Below are positions 48,501 to 61,716 of a DNA stretch of 64,000 nucleotides, piece after piece (the stretch's first letter is position 1; each line of letters begins with the position of its first letter). The DNA is from Cymodocea nodosa. Its lineage: Eukaryota; Streptophyta; Magnoliopsida; Alismatales; Cymodoceaceae. The DNA lies in contig JAZBRI010000003.1 in NCBI GenBank assembly GCA_036874045.1, positions 2,926,501-2,990,500 on the forward strand, in the 5' to 3' direction. The position numbers and the translations under genes are program-made. The notes under the pieces were generated by a model. That model was not told where the DNA came from. It made no database searches and saw nothing but the letters and a program-made list of their open reading frames with translations.

Positions 48501-51500
48501 AAACTTTCAAAGTTTTATTGAGCCTTCTTACAGCAGTCAATCTGTAATGCTGCTTGCTGAGGCACATTGTCTAGTTTCCTTTTTTGGAAAATGTTTCTAG
48601 TTTCATATCCATTGGAGTTATGGACTGTCTTTATTTTTTTATTTTTTTGTTTATGCTCCTCGTGACATTAAATACTGTACATTGTAGCTTAAAAGGGTGT
48701 TTCCAAAGAAGAACATTTCCCAACCCCCACCAAAGCATGCTTTCTTAAGAATAAATTCTAGTCGAATGCTTTTGGAAGAGGTATGTGAAATGTCATTTTA
48801 TTCTTATATATTCCACCTGGCACTTCATTTGTTGAATCTTGAATGATCTCAAAATACTATATTCTCCTTAATATTTCTAAGTTTTCTCCTTGATAAGAAG
48901 AAATCATCTTCGATTGTTTGGTCATATTCATAGGTATATAAATGTGCCTGCAATGAAAATAAATTTAATTAATAATGTAGATGAAATCGAGAGGTAGAAC
49001 AAAATAAAAAATTACTTGATTAGAAATTGTAAAAAAAGATTTAAAATCAATATTTAGTCATTTAGGTTAGGTTGAGAAAGTTGAATTTTTATATGTTGCT
49101 ATGTCAATATTGATTAGACATAAGATGATATCAAAAAGTTTGGTGTCTTGGTGACGGTCAAGTCATACATTTTTAATTCTTTCTTGGTCGTTTGCCTTCT
49201 ATCAAGCTGTGCAAGTACTCTTTCTAAAAACTTTTGTATTTACCTCAGAGAAGATATTCTTTGGAAGAGTGGATGGGAAAATTACTATCTGATATTGATT
49301 TATCTAGAAGTGTACAAGTGGCATCTTTTCTTGAGCTAGAGGCTGCTGCAAGGTCATGTAGGTGTACCTATTTGTTTGTTTGTTGTTCAATATTTTCCTT
49401 TGTTTTTAATGTCCAAAAAATGCTGATTGCTGTCATTTTCTGGGAGTTTGGCCAACCTATATGATTCAAAGTCACATGTTTATCATCCGTTGAAAAGATT
49501 ATGTTTGTAGTTGCCAATACATAGTTTTATTTTCTTTAATGTAAACCTGAAAATTTGGAATTGTAGTTGTACGTTCCTGCTTGCTAATATGTTGCTGATA
49601 TATATATATATTTTCCTTCAGGTTTTCTTGACTCAAATGAACATGGTCTGGAACCAAATGCTAATGGCACTAGTCTATCAAGGCCTTTTCCCAATCAAAT
49701 TAAAACGAACTCTGGTTCTGTTGCTGGTAGTTCGTTAGTCCCATCTGCAGCTCAGTCAATAGCTTCAGATTGTGGCAGTGATAATGCTTATGAAGCATCA
49801 GACGAACATCCAAGACAAAGAACTAGAAATAGCTTTGATGCTGATCTCAACTTCATAACAAAGGAACATTCCCAACATGTTTTTGCAACTGAAGTTAATG
49901 GCGTTCTTGGTATAGACCCCATTACAGATCAGCACGAAGTGTCGATGGGCAACAAAAGTAACAATGGCAAGGATGTGATTCTTGGAAATTCTTCAGGGCC
50001 TGATGTTAAGACTGAGTTATTGCCAGATCTAATCCATCATAAGCATCCTTCTCATTCACGAAAACTCTCTTCTGAAAGTATTGGGAGTGATGTTAGTTCT
50101 ATTAGAGGCAGTGAAGTATCAATTCCTTCTGTCTATAATTCACCTGGTGACGTCTTTGTTGATCTCTCTGGGAGGGAGGCTTCAGGGGTCATGGATGGTT
50201 TTCCCAGTACAAGTGTAAATGAGTCCCATGTTATACTACCTCTGGATCAGCAACAAAAAATGAATAGGCTCCTTATCACAATGCAACGAAGATTGGTGAC
50301 AGCAAAAACAGACATGGAAGATCTCATTGCAAGGTTAAATCAAGAAATAGCAGTTAAAGAGTACCTTACAACTAAGGTATCCTCCTCCCATGATATTACA
50401 GTTCATTATTTCCACTGCTCAAAAATTATATTGCTTCATGAGATGTATTATTTTCAGATGCTGGTTAATCACCCAATTTTATGAACAACAGTGTTTTGCT
50501 TCCAGTTTCATTAGCGTAGAACTTAGTGCCTGTTCAGCCTTTTGAGTTGTTCAACTGAAAAGGCCAAGTACTTAAGGTTCCAACACGTGGGGTTTGGGGA
50601 GTTTTATGTGCTTAAATAATTTAGAAAATAGAGACAAGTTGCTCCATCATGACCTAAAGGTCATGGGTTTAGATCCTAGGTATTAATCTCTTCATTAGTA
50701 GAGGTAAGATGACGTACAATTCGGTCCTTTAGACTCTACGTTGATGAGTCTTGTGCATTGAGTTTAGAAGATAAAATTAATATTTATTTATATTTTCATT
50801 TTTCATTTTTTCTAATATTCCTTGATAGGTTATTATTGGTTCAACAATGCTATTCAGGTAAAGGATTTGGAAGTAGAATTTGAGAGTACCAAACAAAGAA
50901 GCAAAGAAAACTTACAACAAGCTATTTTGAGTGAAAGAGAAAGAGTGACACAGATGCAGTGGGACATGGACGAACTTAGAAGGAAGACTTTTGAAATGGA
51001 ATCAAAACTCAAGTTTGTGCAGGTATGGTAATTTTTTTTTGTTTGCAAACCTACGTCATATGTTTCATACTGTTAACTTAGAAATGTCTCTTGCAGAACG
51101 AAAGAGTTGACACAGATTCAGAGAAAATATCCTTTTCTGCTGAGAAGGAAAAATTGATGCAAGAATTGGATAGTAAAAGTGGTCAATTAGAGAATTTGAA
51201 AAAGCAAATGGAAGAGTTGGAGCTGAAGTCAAAATCAGATATTAAAGTGTTAGGTAAGGAGATCAGATCTTTAAGAAATTCACAAACAGATTTGAAGGAA
51301 GTACTTCATCAAGCAATGAAGGAGAAATCTGAATTGCAGGTATCTTTCAGTATAAACTGAACACTGTATCCATCATTTCTACGTGATTGAGTTGTTATCA
51401 GGGAATAATGCTAAATTAGGCAGTCTGTATGTAAAAAATAAAACGATCTAGATTTTAAAACAAGTTCCTAATAGCATACTTGCTCTGTTCAGAGAGTTCT

Positions 51501-53234
51501 TCAGAAGGAAAAACAAAGATTTAGAATGAAAGCATTGTCAAGGAAGAAGCTTCTCAATGAATGTGGCATTCTTCGTTGTCGTCTCCGGGAATGTGGCATC
51601 AACGTTCTTTCAGAAGAGGGCAAACTGTCATTTGAACCCTCATCTCTTTCAGATGTATTAGATGCACTTACAACGTCAGACAATCGAATTGGTCTCCTCC
51701 TTGCGGAGGTATGTTTCACATGGCATATGGATTTAATCATGCTTTGGACTGTGGGATCAAAAATATATTTTTTATTTCTATAAACAACTATTATCTCAAC
51801 TGGTTCCATTAAGTTTTACAACTTCAAATCCATTTTGTAACAAGACTCCTTTCTTCATATTAATCGATCAATAAAATTCTAATATAGCCATTTATTTTTC
51901 TATCATATACATTTATTTGCGTTATTCTGCTAGCTGCATATTTGAAATAGACCTTATGAATCCTATTTGTAGCATTTATTACATAATTACGTCTAGAATA
52001 CTTTTAGATGTTGAAATGCGAAAGAAAAAATCTTCAAGGGCATTGACATGTTTGATCTTGTATAGGACATTTACTCTAGTATTTATACTAATGTGTAAGT
52101 GGTGGTAAGTGAGAACTAACTGGTAAATACGGAGTGACTACATGAGGTCTGCCTGTCCTCCACATTGGTTCCATGCAAGGGTCATATAACTTGGTTGTGC
52201 TACATGTCTGGCCTCCATGTAAATCCCATGTAGATTGAGTGATGCTAGCTTGTCTTGCTTGTATTGGTCGGCCCATTCAGGTCATCTTTGAGAGTGAGGT
52301 TGTGGACCCATCTATAGAGTTTGTTGTCTGAAGGGTTTGACCTAGCCTCGTGTTGGGTATGGCTGGTATGACTGGCTACTGCACATCAGGATCATACGTC
52401 GATAGTTTTTTTTTTACTGAAGTTTTACCAAGTGAAAAATCACTAATCATGAGTGATTCTCTTTGATTATTTGGTATTTGCCTTTAATGAGTATAAATAT
52501 TCATTTTTTGGAAATGAAAGGTAGGACGATTCTCCTTCAAATGGATTAAGGATCGTCCAAAATTGTTGTGCAAGGATAGCTGAAATATTTTGACTTGAAC
52601 AGCCAATTAAATACATGTAGGAAAGCATGAACGTAAAGATTGAATTGCAGATGTGATCCATATTTGGAAAATTACTCTTATGCAAGTTGACTAGCCGATT
52701 GTTGTGTTAAACAGTTGCTACATCCTGAATATCGGTATTTGCCAGTGGTAATCTTGTGTACCACATGATAAGGCGTAGTAATCCCCATGTACCCTTTCTT
52801 TTCAGCAGATTGATTTGATCAAGCAAGCATCATTTTGTGCACCTTTCGCACTTTGACTGCTATCATATACATGCAACGTTGCAACTTTTCTGTGAAGGTT
52901 TTGCTGGCTAGTTTCTTTTCATGTTATTTTTAAATATTGTTTGATTGTGTAGGCACAACTTCTGGCGCAAGAAGATGAGAGTTCCATAATGGATGTGGAA
53001 GACAGCAAGTTATTCGACCTTTCAGAGACTATCACCAGCATGAATGGTAATGATGCCCACCTCATAGATGACGAGGTCAGGCAGATGCTAACAAATATAT
53101 TTATAGATAACGCCAGATTAAGGAAAGAAGTTAACTCTATTGTACGATGTGCTTTAAAGTTTGATATCAAACCTGAGAAAGAAGAAGAGCCTACTCCAAG
53201 AGAAACCGTCTTGAACAGGTACTTGGAAAGATAA
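42597..53234 (+). CDS. PX-domain RAB5 effector of the EREX/EREL family
   Basis: Ten exons join in frame: 42597-42692, 44751-44876, 46358-46456, 48688-48780, 49249-49357, 49622-50376, 50858-51022, 51097-51339, 51493-51708, 52953-53234 (stop). All introns are GT-AG, phase 0 except intron 5. The product is about 727 residues, near the Arabidopsis EREX/EREL lengths. Residues about 45-170 form the PX domain: [10 protein letters not shown], the lipid-binding RRFSDF box (about 96-101), then [12 protein letters not shown] and [21 protein letters not shown] Ser/Asn-rich middle follows, then coiled coil from about 400 to 640 ([33 protein letters not shown]). In Arabidopsis these proteins bind RAB5 GTPases and PI3P on endosomes and help carry cargo to the vacuole; the same role is inferred here. 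Which of EREX, EREL1 or EREL2 is closest cannot be settled by eye. Introns hold a SINE and a LINE piece. Confidence 0.95.
48886..49050 (+). mobile_element. RTE-type LINE fragment in intron 4 of the PX gene
   Basis: The + strand gives [20 protein letters not shown] and then a broken version of the GRGRPKKTWLEVVKKDL segment ([14 protein letters not shown]). These are typical of the RTE C-terminus (ENRLRWFGHVQRRP...). The fragment is short and lacks a recognisable 3' tail. Confidence 0.6.
50633..50770 (+). mobile_element. tRNA-derived SINE (Au-like) in intron 6 of the PX gene
   Basis: A pol III B-box-like GGTTTAGATCC (50666-50676) lies in GACCTAAAGGTCATGGGTTT, as in tRNA-derived SINE heads. It is followed by GTAAGATGACGTACAATTCG (from 50704) and GATGAGTCTTGTGCATTGAG. 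These correspond to the conserved Au-SINE body (GTAAGGCTGCGTACAAT..., GGGAGCCTTGTGCACTGGG). It lies in the host gene's sense orientation. Ends and target duplication are not defined. Confidence 0.7.
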
Positions 53235-54529
53235 AGTTTGTAAATACACTAAATACTTGTAGCGACGCTTGCTAGCCACGTCCTTTCTGGAACTGATGTA
53301 TATGTTTATCTCTAGGGACAATCTCGATGGGAATTATTTCTTCTCTATTTAGTTCTTTTTTTTTTCCTTCATGATATCCCTGGTATCATTGTCAAACAGA
53401 AGCAGTGGGAGAAAAAAGCAGGTACCAGATTCAAAACGCATTTAAAATTGTCTAGTTTGATGGTAAGAATTTCCTATATATGTAATTCCACAAGACAAGA
53501 AATACGAAAAAATATGGAATTGAGTTAATTGTACATGCATGCTGGATGAAAAACCAGTGTGGAAGGTGATATGGGTTTTTTTCTCTTTTTTTTATTTTGA
53601 ACATCTCTTTCCTAGGAAGATGTTCGTGTACCCGTGCAATGCAAACATGTAAGAAATAGGTATTTGATTCTGATGAAAAAAGGCTTAATGTGCAGCATAA
53701 GAGTGAAAACGTATGAGCACTACATATAAAAGGGCAGTAATGCTATGCTCCCATTTTACCCATCTCACCTTCTTCCCATTCTTCTCTCTCTAAGCACATC
53801 CTCTTACATTGTGCGCCTCCGTCTCGCTTCTCTTTGTTGTTCATGTCGTCAACCGTCGTCGCCATTAATCCCTAGGGCTTGGTCCCTATGGCATCCTGTG
53901 ACGTTCCTGATGTATGGAAAACATTGTTCCTGATCTACGGAAAACAGTTTAAGATGATCTTGAAGGAATTCAACCATTTGGATTTGTGAGGGGGATAAGA
54001 TGAGATGGTATTATTAACAAAGATTTTGTGTTTCAGATTAGAGCTCAAGTGTTTTGTACCAACGGACTGAAGGTTCACAAGTCTCGTGTTATGAGAACTG
54101 TGAATCGTAATCAGAATTGTCATCCACGAACTCATCAAACTGTGATAATAGAAAGACTCAAATCATTCTCTTAAAACATTATCAGTTCATTTCCCAATGA
54201 AAGCTAACGGTAAATACTCTTCTAAATTAACAAAGCCACATGAGGAACTCCATCAATGCGGCAGGAGAGGCAGAGAAGAATAACAATGTTTCAGGTACGA
54301 CACCAGATCCAGGAATCAATGTTACAATCAGATTTTGTTTTTCTTTGAACAGGCTATCAGAGAGATGCAGATATTTCAGATTCAAGCTTGTGCGGTATGA
54401 ACCGGGAGAAGGAGAGCAAGAATGCCATAGCTGTCGGTAAAAGGACCATTTTTCTCCTTCGAGCTTCATAATGGCCTCGGCACCTTAAGCACACCACACC
54501 CAACACAGAGAATCCCTTCATTGCCAAAC
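53235..54529. other. convergent intergenic region between the PX and S-acyltransferase genes
   Basis: The two genes end tail to tail, 1.3 kb apart. The right-hand part of the gap presumably holds the S-acyltransferase 3' UTR (minus) and the left-hand part the PX-gene 3' UTR (plus). No other gene is seen. Confidence 0.6.
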
Positions 54530-57500
54530 TCAAAACGGCTGATTGTTTGTACCCTTGGTGCATGTTGAATATGACGACGCTCCAAGTATGTCTGCCGCAT
54601 TTCTATGGCCTGTGTTGAAAAGCAGGTTACTCCAATTAGATGACCTGTGCACAATTCTTGATGGCAGCTGGTCACTATCTTCACCACCCGACGCTTCGTA
54701 GCCGTCACTTGCTGATCTAGAAAGTTGAGTACACTGCAGAGAAACAGAAGCAACATTTTCTGACGCTAGGCTAGTGAACTCCTGAGCATCTTCGGTGGCA
54801 GACGAGGCACGAAAAGGATAGACATCGGGAGACTCTGAACTGCCGCCGCTGTTAGGCGAAGATGCGAGGATTCCAGTGGACATTGCCCCACTTGTGTGAA
54901 ATGCTGTCCTTGCTTCAAGCTGCAGGGGGGCCAGGCTCGTGGACGTCGTTTCCACAGACATTTGACTGCCATTGCTGTCGACAGCAGCACCATCAGACAA
55001 TTGCACAAGAGGGAAGTCGGGGGTGAGTTTAACCCTCTTATTATGCTGCTGCCTTGAGTTGTCCATTCTCGAAACCATCCGACCATTTCTGCTGCCATCT
55101 GTTTCTTTCCCTGGTAAGGCTTTTCTCCTCACTACTGGTTGGAGGACTTCGGATCTTTTCCTTGCTTGAGCAGCTGACTTTGAGACTTCTTCTGCATCCA
55201 AACGTGCCAGAGTCCATGGACTAATCTTCACCGTTCCTTGAGTCTTTTTCCTCCCATGCTCTTCCGTTGCCATCCTCTTACTCGGCCCAGTTTCTGGAGG
55301 AATAACGTCAAGCTGAAAGAGGAACGGTGAAATATTTAAACCCATCTGCTCGTTAAGCACAAAAATGAATAAAAGTTCCCATGGCATAGAAAAAAATCTC
55401 ATGGAAGTCTCTCATTTTCTAGTCCAGTAACATACACACTTGTCACTTTCTTGCTAACGTCTTTATTTTTAAAACCACAGAAAATTATTACTTTTCGGAA
55501 ACTCTCTAGAAGAAAAGACACTTGATGATCACTCTTCTTTAAAGCACTCCCTGATGAAAAAGGACTCTCTCCTCCCAACTTGTTTGAAACACTAAGTACG
55601 AACCAAAGATAAACTTACAATCCATCGCCAAGTGCATTCATTGTACCTGATCCTCAACAAAAAGTCGTGGTGGAGTACACCATGCAGCTTTATGGAAAGT
55701 GTTGAATGAGCTAGCGCTGCTCAAACCCGTCAGAGAGCTTAGAGGAGAGATTTGAGGACTCTGGTGTCCACCTACACCTTGCTGCTCCTGCTCCCTCAAC
55801 GCAATGATGTAATCATATGTGCTAATTCCCTGCCCAATGCAAGACCATAATTAATAGAACCATAGAGAATGAAACTTGTCTGGTAATTTTGCAGTTTCAC
55901 ATTTTGTATTTTGTTCAACCTTTCTTGTTAGATCCAGTGCCAAACCAAAGTAATAATATAATGAATAAAACTAACATCATACAAGCAACTGGTATACACG
56001 ACATCTAAACATATTAAAAGCACTAGAGTTTGAACTTACAGAATTTTAGCACTAGAGATTCATGGATACCTGCTAGATCTTAATATGACAAGGAACTTGT
56101 TAGAAAAAGACGGCAATTAAACCTTTCACTTCAATAACATTGCTTCTCATTAACAAGCCGTCTTTTCATAACAGAGTTGCATGATTAGACAATCAGGCCT
56201 AATAGAGGTAATACAAGCCAAAGCAAATGTAAGATTACATCCTCCCTTAATCCAAAAAAGGACATCCTAAACAAACATTATAATGATGACATGTCAAAAA
56301 TGGTGAATATTCACGTAACGTTTTTAAGAAAGTCACAAGATTGAAAGGTTACTGGAAGCCTCTCCATCCAGTTGGTTGCCCAAACAAATCTTGATGTGTA
56401 GAAGAGCCAAAAAGAGCCCAAAGAAACTTATGACAACAAATCCACACTTAGTTACAATAAACGTTGAACAATTAGAGCCTAAAACAAACCAAACATGAGA
56501 ACTCTCATAAAAATAATTCCACAATGGGAAAAAATATGTAAACTTCTATTTGGCTTAAAAAAAGATCTTACACCTCTCTGTTTAGCCAAACATGGTATTA
56601 AATCAATACTGAATCATAATGCCAACTTCCAATCCTTTTTAACTTAATTGTAGATTTAAAAAGGTCCATGCCAGGTAAAGCAGCATGCAACAGCATGCCC
56701 ATTACTAGAGAAGTATAAATATTGGAACATTTCGTAGGCTCGTTCGCTCATTGTTAATTTTTCTCTGTGTTGGATATATCAATGTTGATCAAAAATAAAA
56801 AATCTACACTTTGGAATTGTTGAAAAAAAGAGACAACTTGGTTAAATTTTATTATTAGAGATAAAGGGATTTGATGGGGAAAAAAATCCGTTGCAAATTA
56901 CTAATATCTTTAAAACAATAATAGTACTCATTATTTTTTTACCACTACCCATAATACAATTTTATAATGCAATAAGACAATGCCTAAATGGTAATAATGA
57001 TGCAGTCTAAAAGTAATGGTAACTACTCACTCAATGATTCAACATGTAACCTGAAATTTATTGTGCCATATAATAAATCAAAAGTATCAGAAAGTAGTTG
57101 GTACGCACCTTTTTTATCAGAAGAACATGAAAAAAGAAGAGTTGGGCTAGTGGGACAGTTGCCACCATGGCTAAGAGTGTGCATGAAAGCTGCCAACAAA
57201 AATATCAACTTGTTGAGACATTGAAAAAAAATATTTCAAAATTTGCAATAGAAACTTTCACTTAGACTATCAGAAATTTCAGGAGTGGAAGAGATCATGT
57301 AGAGGCATACTGACCACCACAACAACAAAAGGCACCAAAGAGAAGCTACTTCCAAGCTTTGCCGCTATATCCACATTAAAGAACTTCCGCTCCAGGAAAC
57401 AACGAACCAGCACAAGGATTCCCATTGACCACTGCAGAATAAGCTGCAAGCGCAAGCCCAATGTGGACAAGCCATGGACACCTGTCAATAATAAAACAAA

Positions 57501-60500
57501 ATCAAAAGGACACAAAACAAACTCTTTACAACTATAGGGTACTAGGCTAGGGTCAAGAGCGTCTCGTATCATGGTCAAATGAATGAAGCAACCAAGACAC
57601 AGATGAAGGAGAAAGAAAAGAGGGGCATGGACAACGGACAAAAAAGACAAGGTATGGGTAGAATGACTGAAGTTTGAATTCGACCTTATTGCTAGTGAGA
57701 CATGTAACAGCACAGAAGAAAAGAAAAAATGTATTCTCACCAGAAAAAGTGCAGACACCATTAGGATGAAAAATCTTTTGTAGTTTCTTTTGCCAATGCA
57801 GTTATTTAGCCACTGCAAGTAAAAAAAAGAACAATATAATTAATGTTTGACTTGGGAAAAAAGAATTTACTTTCAAAACAGGGCTTACTCGGCAGTGATG
57901 ATCAAATCCATCAACACACTTGTCACAAACTCTACAGTGCTTGCTGTATTTGCGTACCTGCATAGGATCCATATCATTACAACTAGCAAGTTAATCATTT
58001 CTGACATTTTGTTGACTTTGAATATTAATTTTCTTTGATATGCGAATTTAGAGAGAACATATGTGCTGGCAGATATTTTCAGAAAAAACTCATAGTGGAT
58101 TATTCATTATTACCTGATTTCTACAATAGTTCATCCTACCATGATGTGTGCCCAATATAGTTCGTTGTTATTAGCAAACCAATCATAAATGACATATTCA
58201 GATCAAACAGCAGCTAGATTATACGGTAATGCATGCTCTGGCACAAGTAGAACATGCAAAATAGAAGAGTTCCAGATTCCAATAAAAAAGATATCATCTA
58301 TGAATCATTTTCCACATTCTTAAAATAATTTAAACAGAGAAATGTCAAAAAATAGACAGATTCAGTGTGATTTTAAGGTTGAGAACATCTCCTGTGGTCG
58401 TTTAGAAAGAGTATGTTATACATATCTTGTGCTACTTGGATTGTAAAACTAGAAACTGTTGGAATTGGATATGTTGGAATAGTCCTACCTTTGGAAGTCT
58501 CACATTGGAAAAAGGGTCAGAATATGATGCTTAAGCTATGCCAAATGATTTACAGCTCAATTTTTGGAGCAGTATAAAACATTCAAGAGAAGCAAGCAGA
58601 GATTAGAGATAGAACATAATTAAAATATGGAAAGCATGGTAGGTTCAGTGGATGATCAACAAAACCTGTTTCTATGATGCAAAAATCAAGATAAACTATG
58701 CATTAAAATTGTCTATATCTTATGTGACTTAAAAAACTATAGGATCAAATATCAAAAATCTGCCTAAAACCAAGGACTTCTGGACCTTATCTTTTTCTTC
58801 ATGAATAATTTGAAGGGTGTTGCACGAAGAACACAAATGGGATAAAAGTTGAAGTTGAAAAAGCAATGCCACCTCAAATGACGTATCTATCTCTGTAAAA
58901 TGGTATCCAATAATGATGTCCTGTTAGACACAGGTCTTAAAAATTTAAGGTACAATTTTAGGAAAATCTAAAATATTTAGTTATGAACATATACAAATAA
59001 ATAAATTATTTTTTTGATATTTATGATATTAAAAACACAACATACTTTAAAAATAGTGTGTTAGTACAAGAATTTATCTAAAATATAGAAATAATGTTCT
59101 GAAAATCAAAAAATGAGTTGGTGTATGGGGCCATAGGTATCCTTGAGGTCACATGTTCAACCTCTCATGGTACCCCCAACTCAGTGGTCTTAGTCTAAGT
59201 ACATGTTGTGTACTGTAATAACAGCTATGGCACTACTAAGGTGTATGCACTGTGTGTGATTGTAGCTAAACAAAAAAACAAAAAACCTTAGATATAAGCA
59301 TAAAAGCTATAGATCTACATATAAAAATTGAAAGCTATCCAAATGAGAGAAAAAAGATGGGAGCACACCTTACATGGTGAGATAGAACATATTCTAGTGG
59401 AGCAGAACAAATTCCAGTAAGGAAACAGATTCCAACAAAAAAGGAAACTCCAACAAGGTAAAATGACAACACCGTCAATGAATACTTGGAGAAGAAAAGG
59501 AAACCAAAAGAGAAAAGGTGGAAAGATGAAATAGGTGTGCAGAAATGATTTGATGGCAGAAAAAACACAACTTTCATAATGAATATTGATATATTCTGGT
59601 CACATTGGGCCAGGAAAATTTTACAATGATAACACTTCAAAACTACGGAAAAAGACAGCTAATTTACATTTTTGAGATTCATGATTTAGGGTTTAGAATT
59701 TTGAAGTATTATTTAAACCTATTTTCTTACATATCAGTGGGAATTCCTTTGGTAGAATTGAAGTAATGATGTTGATAAATGGCTCTCATGACATGACATG
59801 CAAACCAAAAATAGGCCACCATGGTCCAACAAAATTTTGCAATGATAACACTTCAAAACAATGGGAAAAGATGGGCAATTTACATTTTTGGTTTGCATGT
59901 CATGTCATGAGAATGATTTATCAGCATCGCTGCTTCAATTCTACCAAAGGTTTAAATAAAGAATGCAACACACTAAATGAAAAGGGTTCAATGTATAATA
60001 TAAAATTCCATAATTTAAGTATGGACTATAAAGACTATGCACACTACAGTAGATATATAACATTGCCAAATAAGATTGACTATAAGGACTATTGAAAAAG
60101 TAAACAGTGTACACTAGAGTACATTGTGAAGACTCAAAAATTACATGATACATGATTATACCTCAACTTCACACAGACTGCAGTAAAACATCCCATCTTC
60201 AATTGATTCTATCTCAGAAGACTCTTCTTTTGAGCAAGGGCAGTTCCATATCCAAGAAAATGGATACCAACGAAACAAAGCTAGGAAAATATGCATGATA
60301 CAGCAAGTTTTCTTTTCAAGTTCTTCTGATGATGATTTTCTGAAACTATTATCGCCAGCAATTGAGACATTAGCTTCATCTTTTGGAGATGCAGTTTCAG
60401 TTGGCATAGACTCCTCATGGCAACCGAGTTTTCTACCAGTCATTATATTAAGATACTTTTTAGATTTGAAAACACCTGGATCTACAGGATCTGCAGCTGC

Positions 60501-61716
60501 ACACCAAGCATAAAGACAGAAGACGGACAAAACCTGGAAATCATAACAAGTACCAAGCAATATTAGCATTTAGCTCAAGCACTAACGGTCTTTTTTCTTA
60601 AGTTCTTGTTTTTATCGTTTTTTCTGTCAGTGAATCACACTGACAAAAAACCCAAAGAAATTCACTCTTTCGAGTTTTATCTCTCTTGTCAAAGCCATTA
60701 AACAAATATTTATTCCATGTCATGCCATCAAGACTTAAAAGATCCCAAAAAAACTGAAAATAAAGGATCCTAAGACATATTCAACACATGGATTTCATCT
60801 GACACATCTCAACAAAATTTCATTTACATGTCAGTTTTCCACTTGGACAATTGCATACTTTACTCTTAAGCAATATTTCAGTGCGAACCAATACTAAACT
60901 TTCAAGTCAAAATTTGCTGTTGGTCAAAATCATGTCTTTTGTATGGTTGTGCTACATGTTGGCCGATGGTAATGTCAAACAAGTTTATCCAATTTCTTTT
61001 GTTTCTCTTATTTCCCGCTATTTTTCTCCACTCCTCTCTTCTTCCACCTTTGTTTTTCAAATTTTTTACAGATTTCAAACTAAACTTCAAAATCACAAAG
61101 ACCCAACGGTTAATAAGGAAGAAATTGGAGCTTTTAAATTCTCAGCAATGCGCGCGGGGGGGATCCCATTCAAGGATGCACATTCTGAAGAAGCTTATCT
61201 AGAACAATGAAATGCAGATTTCCTTTTAGAGGATGTGTGAGGAGAACCAGCTTACTATTTGCCAGGAAATTTATGTTCTATCAGATTCTCAATCCCCATT
61301 ATGAAAAATAGAGTGAAGACAGACAGCATAATTAGTGTGAATAAGGAGGTTTAAGCTCCATTAATAAATACATTGGAAGAAGACAAATCTATAAAATAAA
61401 TTATCATTATGACACGAAGAACAGGTCAATGTCTTGTGATATCTAATCGTGATAAAGGAGAAAGTTAATGTCTCACCGAAGGCGCGTAGAGGCCCATGAC
61501 CACATACTGAAACTGCTTCCGCCCTACAAAGGGAACAAAGAACACAAAGAACGCGAACCCCAGTGCCAGGAAAACGGCAATGGCAACAACCTACACGGAA
61601 CAAAGAGAAAGGGGGAAAATAAGAGAAAATAACCATCTTTCGGTCAGAGGAATGAACCAAGTGGGAAATGAAACCTGTAGAGGATGATAAGGCAACTGCC
61701 ACCCATGCTTCCTCAT
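54530..61716 (-). CDS. DHHC-type protein S-acyltransferase (PAT19-22 group)
   Basis: Nine exons on the minus strand, all with phase-0 GT-AG introns: 61716-61675, 61590-61477, 60533-60162, 57957-57889, 57812-57741, 57443-57315, 57189-57109, 55829-55647, 55312-54530 (stop). The product has about 614 residues. It starts [14 protein letters not shown], followed by two membrane segments (about 15-35, 44-67). The cysteine-rich domain is [20 protein letters not shown] then [17 protein letters not shown]; the DHHC residues are about 195-198. Two further membrane segments follow (about 212-238, 254-293), and an STYDY box stands where the family has TTxE. The 320-residue Ser-rich cytosolic tail carries [19 protein letters not shown]. 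The enzyme transfers palmitate to cysteines of target proteins, with the active-site cysteine first acylated. Length and start resemble Arabidopsis PAT22, but PAT19-21 are close. Motifs appear intact. Confidence 0.95.
59110..59255 (+). mobile_element. possible tRNA-derived SINE in intron 3 of the S-acyltransferase gene
   Basis: GAGTTGGTGTATGGGG resembles an A-box region, and GAGGTCACATGTTCAACCTC, about 32 bases on, resembles a B-box arm with its self-pairing GAGGT/ACCTC ends. The rest is not a body I recognise, so a SINE is only suggested. It is antisense to the host gene. Confidence 0.35.
59605..59950. repeat. foldback structure with interleaved direct repeats, in intron 3 of the S-acyltransferase gene
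   Basis: Arms 59746-59811 and 59885-59950 are inverted copies, including the matching end CATGACATGACATGCAAACC with CAAAAA, with about 85-90% identity over 66 bases. The 73-base spacer contains TTTTGCAATGATAACACTTC. That belongs to a direct repeat, 59605-59673 and 59822-59889, the second copy overlapping the start of arm 2. Arm 1 also carries a ~28-base insertion relative to the arm 2 flank (ATTTAAACC is present beyond both). In the intron transcript this would form a long hairpin. Confidence 0.9.

Noticed and set aside
52080..52400. Intron 9 segment of the PX gene with higher GC than its surroundings
   Set aside because: Could be an inserted element, but no coding or terminal features were found.
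54227..54563. Overlapping minus-strand frames downstream of the S-acyltransferase stop
   Set aside because: They lie in the probable 3' UTR and show no family features.
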